Shown here: piece by piece, positions 53,776-57,864 of the stretch
How the letters are laid out: each line of letters begins with the position of its first letter
Position numbering within the stretch: the stretch's first letter is position 1
Source of the DNA: Neolewinella marina
Lineage (GTDB): Bacteria; Bacteroidota; Bacteroidia; Chitinophagales; Saprospiraceae
NCBI RefSeq assembly: GCF_002631205.1
Contig: NZ_PDLO01000013.1
Location: 1 to 57,864 of the forward strand
DNA length: 57,864 bases
Direction of reading: 5' to 3'
Made by a program: the position numbers and the translations under genes
Notes under the pieces: generated by a model
The model's database searches: none
What the model was told of the DNA's origin: nothing
Seen by the model: the letters and a program-made list of their open reading frames with translations, nothing else

Positions 53776-54834
53776 CTACTGGACCCGCCGCTCCTCGTCG
53801 ATCCGGTTGATGAAGTTGATCACCCCGCGGAAGTAGTTCTGCTGGTCGTCGTACATGGCCATATGGCTGCCGGCGGGCAGGTAGAGGTAGTAGCCCCGGG
53901 GCAGGCGGTCGGCCATCTGCTCCATGTGGGCGGGATCCATGGTGTCGTGCTCGGCGCCGATGACCAGGGTGGGCACGGTGACTTGGTCAAGGTCCTCGCT
54001 GCGGTCCCAGTTGGCCAGGCTGGCGCTGGGGAGGATGCCGAATTCACTGGGCCCCTGCATGGCCAGGTAGACGTCGTAATTGATGTTGCTCAACCCCCGC
54101 ATGGCCGGGTCGGGCCACTCCTCCACCGGCATCCGCAATACGTGCTCGGTGTAGTAGTGGTTCATGAGTAGTTCCTCGTAGCGGGGGTTGCCGTAGTCCT
54201 CGGCGGCTTCCAGGGATTTGATCTCTTCCAGCACCGCGGGATCCAGCTTGGGCCCCAGTACCTCCTGGGCGTAGCGGTTGTACTCGGGTACGGAGGACAT
54301 CATATTGGAAATGATCAGCCCCTTGAGGTGCTCCTGGTGGGCCAGGGCGTACTCCAGGGCCAGAATGCCGCCCCAGCTGTGGCCCAGGAGGAAGAAGTTG
54401 GTGGAGTCGAGGCCCAGCGCCTGCCGCACCTGCTCCACTTCACTGACGAAGCGGGGGATGGTCCAGAGGCTGGAGTCGCCCGGCTGGTCGCTGCGCCCGC
54501 TTTCCAGCTGGTCGTAGTAATAGTACTCGATCCCTTCGCCAGGGAAGTAGCTGTCGGCCGCCTCGAAGTATTCGTGGGTGGCGCCGGGGCCGCCGTGGAG
54601 GAGGAGCACCTTCTTGTAGGGGTTGTTGCCCACCCGCTTCGTCCATACCCGGTACTCCCCGGCGGGGGTCGAGATTGGGATCATGCGTACCCCGCCGGAC
54701 AGCACGTCGTCGCGGCCGGTGTTGTCGAAGTAGTCGGCAGCTTCGGTCTGGGCGGGCGCGGACGCGGGTTCCGTTTCCGGTTGACAGCCCAGCAGGGGCA
54801 GGGTGATCAGCAGCAGAAGCAGGCAGCGCAGCAT
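53776..54834 (-). CDS. Proline-iminopeptidase-like alpha/beta hydrolase lipoprotein
   Basis: A 352-residue S33-family hydrolase expected to release N-terminal proline, or a related residue, from peptides. A lipobox ends at Cys17 (LLGC). The HGGPGATHEYF oxyanion motif (about 80-90), YYYDQLESGRSDQP, and the nucleophile Ser153 in GHSWGG are typical. An Asp and a His follow in VIGAEHDTMDP and PAGSHMAMYDD. A cap domain is present between them (EVLGPKLDPAVLEEIKSLEAAEDYGNPRYEELLMNHYYTEHVLR). Lipidation suggests a periplasmic or surface location, whereas most proline iminopeptidases are cytoplasmic. The short Ala/Pro linker after the lipobox is encoded by one copy of the dispersed GC-rich motif. Confidence 0.88.
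   Translation of the reverse strand: MLRCLLLLLITLPLLGCQPETEPASAPAQTEAADYFDNTGRDDVLSGGVRMIPISTPAGEYRVWTKRVGNNPYKKVLLLHGGPGATHEYFEAADSYFPGEGIEYYYYDQLESGRSDQPGDSSLWTIPRFVSEVEQVRQALGLDSTNFFLLGHSWGGILALEYALAHQEHLKGLIISNMMSSVPEYNRYAQEVLGPKLDPAVLEEIKSLEAAEDYGNPRYEELLMNHYYTEHVLRMPVEEWPDPAMRGLSNINYDVYLAMQGPSEFGILPSASLANWDRSEDLDQVTVPTLVIGAEHDTMDPAHMEQMADRLPRGYYLYLPAGSHMAMYDDQQNYFRGVINFINRIDEERRVQ
54754..54769. repeat. Dispersed GC-rich motif, copy within the hydrolase linker
   Basis: GGGCGCGGACGCGGGT matches the core of the 24-bp motif. On the minus strand it encodes the PASAPAQ linker right after the lipobox. Confidence 0.4.
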
Positions 54835-54878
54835 AGGTCAGGAATTTTATCCCAAGGTACTTCTTAGTACCGTCAGGG

Positions 54879-54917
54879 GCAGCACCTCGGAGCGTCGCAG
54901 ACCTCCGAGGGTGCTGC
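54879..54917. repeat. Strong hairpin / REP-like element
   Basis: GCAGCACCTCGGAG (54879-54892) pairs with CTCCGAGGGTGCTGC (54903-54917) with one bulged base and a 10-nt loop. It is followed by CGCCGGAGGCCTTCGCTGCG-like sequence and a second short dyad (CGCCGG...CCGCCGG) up to 54977. It lies in the 240-nt gap between the divergent hydrolase and VOC genes, which holds no other recognisable element than a weak TAGCTTGG (54995-55002). Confidence 0.55.
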
Positions 54918-55074
54918 GGCGATCAGGACACTCGCCGGAGGCCTTCGCTGCGCTCGGCCACACGACGAGGTCCGCCGGTAACCCTAATTTACCGTAGCTT
55001 GGGCTACCCCCCCTCGACCCTTGTTGGCGACACGGGGCCATTCACTCCATTCACCCTTCAACAATTCAATCGCT

Positions 55075-55506
55075 ATGGCCAGCGTAGGCACCTACCTTAA
55101 CTTCTCCAACCAGACGGAAGAAGTCTTCAACTTCTACAAGTCGGTTTTTGGCGGCGAATTTGTCGGCGGTATTTCCCGCTTCGGCGAAGCACCGCCCCAG
55201 GAGGGCATGCCCCCGATGTCCGAGGAAGACAAGAACCTGGTCATGAACGTCCAGCTGCCTATCCTGGGCGGTCACCTGCTGATGGGTAGCGATTCACCGT
55301 CCAGCATGGGCATGACCGTCAACCCCGGCAACAACACCCACATCGTCCTCAATCCCGATAGCCGGGAGGAGACCGACCGCCTCTTCCACGCCCTCTCCGA
55401 AGGCGGTAAGGTCACAATGGAGCTGCAGGAAACTTTCTGGAATGCCTACTTCGGGATGTGCACCGACAAGTACGGCATACAGTGGATGGTCAATCACGAC
55501 CTGTAA
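55075..55506 (+). CDS. VOC-family protein (PhnB-like)
   Basis: A 143-residue PhnB/DUF1428-type vicinal-oxygen-chelate protein. The ATG at 55075 begins directly at the conserved MASVGTYLNFSNQTEEVFNFYKSVFGG; an upstream TTG start would add 18 residues without family support. LMGSDSPSSMGM and WNAYFGMCTDKYGIQWMVNHDL at the C-terminus are characteristic. The usual role of these proteins is unknown despite the name; they are not implicated in phosphonate cleavage. Two near-identical hairpins follow the stop codon and probably end the transcript. Confidence 0.88.
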   Translation: MASVGTYLNFSNQTEEVFNFYKSVFGGEFVGGISRFGEAPPQEGMPPMSEEDKNLVMNVQLPILGGHLLMGSDSPSSMGMTVNPGNNTHIVLNPDSREETDRLFHALSEGGKVTMELQETFWNAYFGMCTDKYGIQWMVNHDL

Positions 55507-55516
55507 AACGCGGTCT

Positions 55517-55572
55517 CCCCGATGGCTATCGGGGCGCCAGTACAACGCGGCCTCCCCCGATAGCTATCGGGG
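55517..55572. repeat. Tandem pair of 18-bp palindromes, probable terminator
   Basis: CCCCGATGGCTATCGGGG (55517-55534) and CCCCGATAGCTATCGGGG (55555-55572) are two copies of a unit with a 38-bp period. The flanking AACGCGG and GCGCCAG are also shared, so the whole unit is duplicated. The second copy is a perfect palindrome. Similar GATAGCTATC hairpins are frequent in Bacteroidota intergenic DNA. Confidence 0.75.
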
Positions 55573-55655
55573 CGCCAGCAAGTAGCGATCTAACCCCCCC
55601 GAGTCCCCAGCACATTCTATATTAACGGCAGCTTAATTCGATCACCCCACCCGAT

Positions 55656-56555
55656 ATGCCCCTAGCAATTCACAACTGGATGCGCGCCGAGCCCCTGGAG
55701 GCCACCCTCGCCCGCATCAAGCCCCTCGGTTACGACTACCTCGAAATTCAGGGTACGCCCGCCGACTACGACATCCCCACCGTACGCCAGCAGCTGAAAA
55801 AGCACGGCGTCAAATGCTGGGGCTCCGTTACCCTGATGCTCGGCGAGCGCAACCTCCTGGCCGCGGACGCCGGTGCCCGCGCCCGCTCCGTGCAGTACGT
55901 GAAGGACATCATCACCATGGTGAAGGAGCTGGACGGGGAGATGGTTTCCGTGGTGCCGGGTACCGTAGGCAAGATCGTACCCGGCGCCCGCCCCGAGGAG
56001 GAATGGGACTGGGCGGTAGCCTCCATGCAGGAGTGCTACGAATTCGCCCAGGCGGCCGGCATCAAGCTGGGCATCGAGCCCATCAACCGCTTCGAGACCT
56101 ACTTCATCAACCGCGGCGACCAGGCCCTCGCCCTGGCCGAAGCCACCGGGCCCGACTGCGGCGTCTGCCTCGACATCTTCCACATGAACATCGAGGAGGA
56201 GGACTACCTGGACACCATCCGCCGCTGCAGCGACCGACTGGTCGGGTTCCACGTGGCCGACAACAACCGCATGGCCCCCGGCATGGGGCGCATCGACTGG
56301 CGTGAGTTGGTCGCCACCCTGCAGGAAGTCGGCTTCCAGGGACCCCTCTCGGTGGAGTTCGCCGCCCCCGTGGACCGCACCCCGGCCAACCCCTATCCGG
56401 ACAGCATAGATACCGACCCCCAGGGCCTGACCGAGGAAGCCCGCAAATTCCTCGAGGATCACGGCAGCTCCGCCCTCACCGAGGACTTCTACACCATGCT
56501 TACGCGGCGGTCGGCGGAAACCCTGCTGCCCTTGCTAAATGAGCACCAGGATTAA
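55656..56555 (+). CDS. Sugar phosphate isomerase/epimerase (AP-endonuclease-2-like TIM barrel)
   Basis: A 299-residue cytoplasmic TIM-barrel protein of the xylose-isomerase-like superfamily. Likely metal ligands are Glu in LGIEPINRFETY (about residue 145), Asp and His in CLDIFHMNIEEEDY (about 178-181), His in GFHVADNNRMAPGMGRIDW (about 204) and Glu in PLSVEFAAP (about 233). The DNNRxxPGxGxxDW motif resembles D-tagatose/D-psicose 3-epimerases and related enzymes, although the actual substrate is uncertain. It is followed after 114 nt by the enolase-superfamily gene, and the two may form one sugar-acid or ketose pathway. Confidence 0.88.
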   Translation: MPLAIHNWMRAEPLEATLARIKPLGYDYLEIQGTPADYDIPTVRQQLKKHGVKCWGSVTLMLGERNLLAADAGARARSVQYVKDIITMVKELDGEMVSVVPGTVGKIVPGARPEEEWDWAVASMQECYEFAQAAGIKLGIEPINRFETYFINRGDQALALAEATGPDCGVCLDIFHMNIEEEDYLDTIRRCSDRLVGFHVADNNRMAPGMGRIDWRELVATLQEVGFQGPLSVEFAAPVDRTPANPYPDSIDTDPQGLTEEARKFLEDHGSSALTEDFYTMLTRRSAETLLPLLNEHQD

Positions 56556-56669
56556 GGGCCTCCGGGCCCGAAGCAGCAGCGTTCGCAACGATTTAAAGTT
56601 ATACCAATCATCACCGGGCCGGGCGATCCGCAACCGGAAGCCGGTCACCCCAATTGACCCCCAGCACCC

Positions 56670-57836
56670 ATGAAAATCAAGCGTATCCAGGCCTACTGGC
56701 TCCGTTGTCCCATTCCCGCCGGCCGACAATGGCGGTCCGACTACGGGCAATTGACCCACTTCGACATGACCCTGGTCGAGGTGGAAGACACCGACGGCAA
56801 CCGGGGCTACGGTGAAGCCAAGGCCGCCGTGGGCGCCTCGGGAGCTTGCGCCTCCATCGTCACCTGCATCGAGCAGGAGCTCGCCCCCCAGCTGGTGGGC
56901 CGGGAAGTGGAGGACATCACCGCCGTCTGGGAGGCCGTGTACAGCGGCAGCCGCGACCACTACGCCCGCGACCGGGGGCGCGGCTTCCCCATCCTCGGCA
57001 ACCGGGGCACCACCATCTCCGCCCTCAGTGGCATCGACACCGCCCTCTGGGACCTGAAGGGCAAGCGCCTAGGCGTACCCGTGGTGGACCTGCTCGGCGG
57101 AGGCTGCCGCGAAAGCATGCCCTGCTACGCCAGCGGCGGCTGGGCCGACAAGGAGCAGATCGGCGCCCAGCTGCAGGGCTACGTCGACCACGGTTACGGT
57201 GGCATCAAGATGCGCGTCGGCGTCATGGACGAAACCGTGAACCGCACCGTCGATCGGGTAGGGGAGGCCCGCCGAACGCTCGGCCCCGATATTGATATCA
57301 TGGTCGACGCCCACGGCACCTTCTCGGTCACCGAAGCCCGTCGCTTCGCCCGGCAAACCGAAGACCTGGGCCTCTACTGGTTCGAAGAGCCGGTTTCCCC
57401 GGACAACAAGTCGGGTACGGCGGAAGTCCGCCAGGGCACCACCACCCCCATCGCCGCCGGGGAGAGCGAATTCACCCGCTTCGATTTTCGCGACCTCGTC
57501 GAACACCGCGCCGTGGACGTCCTCCAGCCCGATTGCGCCATCGTTGGCGGCATCACCGAAGCCCGCCGCGTGGCCGCCCTGGCCGAAACCTGGCAATTAG
57601 AGCTGGCCCCCCACTGCTGGGGCTCCGCTTTCAGCTTCATGGCCGGCGTCCACCTGGCCTTCAGCAGCCCCTCGGCCGTCTACATCGAACACTCCCTGGG
57701 TGGCAACCCCATGCTCTACGACCTGGTCAAGGAGCCCCCCCGGGTCACCGACGGCCGGATCCAGCGCCCCGACCGCCCCGGACTCGGCATGGAAATAAAT
57801 CCCGAATTTGTTGCCCAGTACACCGTAACCCCTTAA
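56670..57836 (+). CDS. Enolase-superfamily (mandelate racemase/muconate lactonizing) enzyme
   Basis: A 388-residue cytoplasmic enzyme with an N-terminal capping domain (about 1-120) and a modified TIM barrel. Metal ligands are Asp213 (IMVDAHG), Glu239 or Glu240 (YWFEEP) and Glu265 (AAGESE). The general base pair of the mandelate-racemase subgroup is present as Asp288 (LQPD) with His315 (APHCWG). On the other face the usual KxK motif is Lys180-Met-Arg182, so the second lysine is replaced. Members of this subgroup usually dehydrate acid sugars. Its neighbour is a sugar isomerase/epimerase, consistent with uronate or aldonate breakdown. The window ends in a C-rich run 28 bases past the stop codon. 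Confidence 0.88.
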   Translation: MKIKRIQAYWLRCPIPAGRQWRSDYGQLTHFDMTLVEVEDTDGNRGYGEAKAAVGASGACASIVTCIEQELAPQLVGREVEDITAVWEAVYSGSRDHYARDRGRGFPILGNRGTTISALSGIDTALWDLKGKRLGVPVVDLLGGGCRESMPCYASGGWADKEQIGAQLQGYVDHGYGGIKMRVGVMDETVNRTVDRVGEARRTLGPDIDIMVDAHGTFSVTEARRFARQTEDLGLYWFEEPVSPDNKSGTAEVRQGTTTPIAAGESEFTRFDFRDLVEHRAVDVLQPDCAIVGGITEARRVAALAETWQLELAPHCWGSAFSFMAGVHLAFSSPSAVYIEHSLGGNPMLYDLVKEPPRVTDGRIQRPDRPGLGMEINPEFVAQYTVTP

Positions 57837-57864
57837 CCCCCTCACCCCCCCAACCCCCCCCCCC

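Overview
The window is high-GC chromosomal DNA from a Bacteroidota bacterium, most likely of the Saprospiria (Lewinella-like). I infer this from SusC/SusD genes, three proteins with type IX secretion (T9SS) sorting domains, 'CxxSAQ'-type exported enzymes, LytS/LytTR regulators, TAnnTTTG-like promoter elements and high GC. It encodes a polysaccharide-degrading lifestyle. No rRNA, tRNA, CRISPR array, transposase or phage gene was seen.

Layout. 1-2.5 kb: an intergenic stretch with palindromes, then a sulfatase and a DUF4199 membrane protein (minus strand). 2.6-5.0 kb: a glucuronoyl-esterase-like CE15 protein and a PL10 pectate lyase (plus). 5.1-7.6 kb: an orphan membrane protein and an acyl-CoA ligase. 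7.6-16.9 kb (minus): a T9SS protein built only of PKD and carbohydrate-binding-like modules, a GH2 beta-galactosidase, and a TonB-dependent receptor. 16.9-18.7 kb: a LytS-type kinase and its LytTR response regulator, divergent from the receptor and separated from it by a 21-bp-period direct repeat. 18.7-23.5 kb: an intradiol dioxygenase-like fusion, a membrane-bound LytTR protein, a degenerate transglutaminase/TPR protein, a carbonic anhydrase and a VOC protein.

23.5-38.2 kb is a complete beta-glucan (laminarin-type) utilisation locus. It runs SusC, SusD, a surface lipoprotein with three glycan-binding-like repeats, a PKD-GH16 lipoprotein, a second GH16 lipoprotein and a T9SS multi-module protein. 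The operon ends in a strong terminator. Upstream lies a one-component propeller/Y_Y_Y/LuxR-HTH regulator, and the gap between them holds a TAGCTTTG promoter box, an inverted repeat and three 11-bp-phased direct repeats.

38-46 kb: a coiled-coil exported orphan, a sialate-O-acetylesterase-like (SGNH) enzyme with an inserted jelly roll, a GH43 enzyme, a small lipoprotein and a class II photolyase. 46-52.8 kb: a 2145-residue T9SS protein whose upstream region and 5' end are markedly AT-richer than the surroundings. 52.9-57.8 kb: a two-TM coiled-coil protein, a proline-iminopeptidase-like lipoprotein, a VOC protein, a sugar isomerase/epimerase and an enolase-superfamily dehydratase-like enzyme.

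The most useful unexplained signals are regulatory. Paired 11-bp sites of the form TGGTCNGACCA occur at both the CE15-PL10 locus and the SGNH esterase-GH43 locus, 36 kb apart. They imply a shared repressor, probably GntR/FadR-like and encoded elsewhere. A GC-rich dispersed motif also recurs at unconstrained positions across the window.
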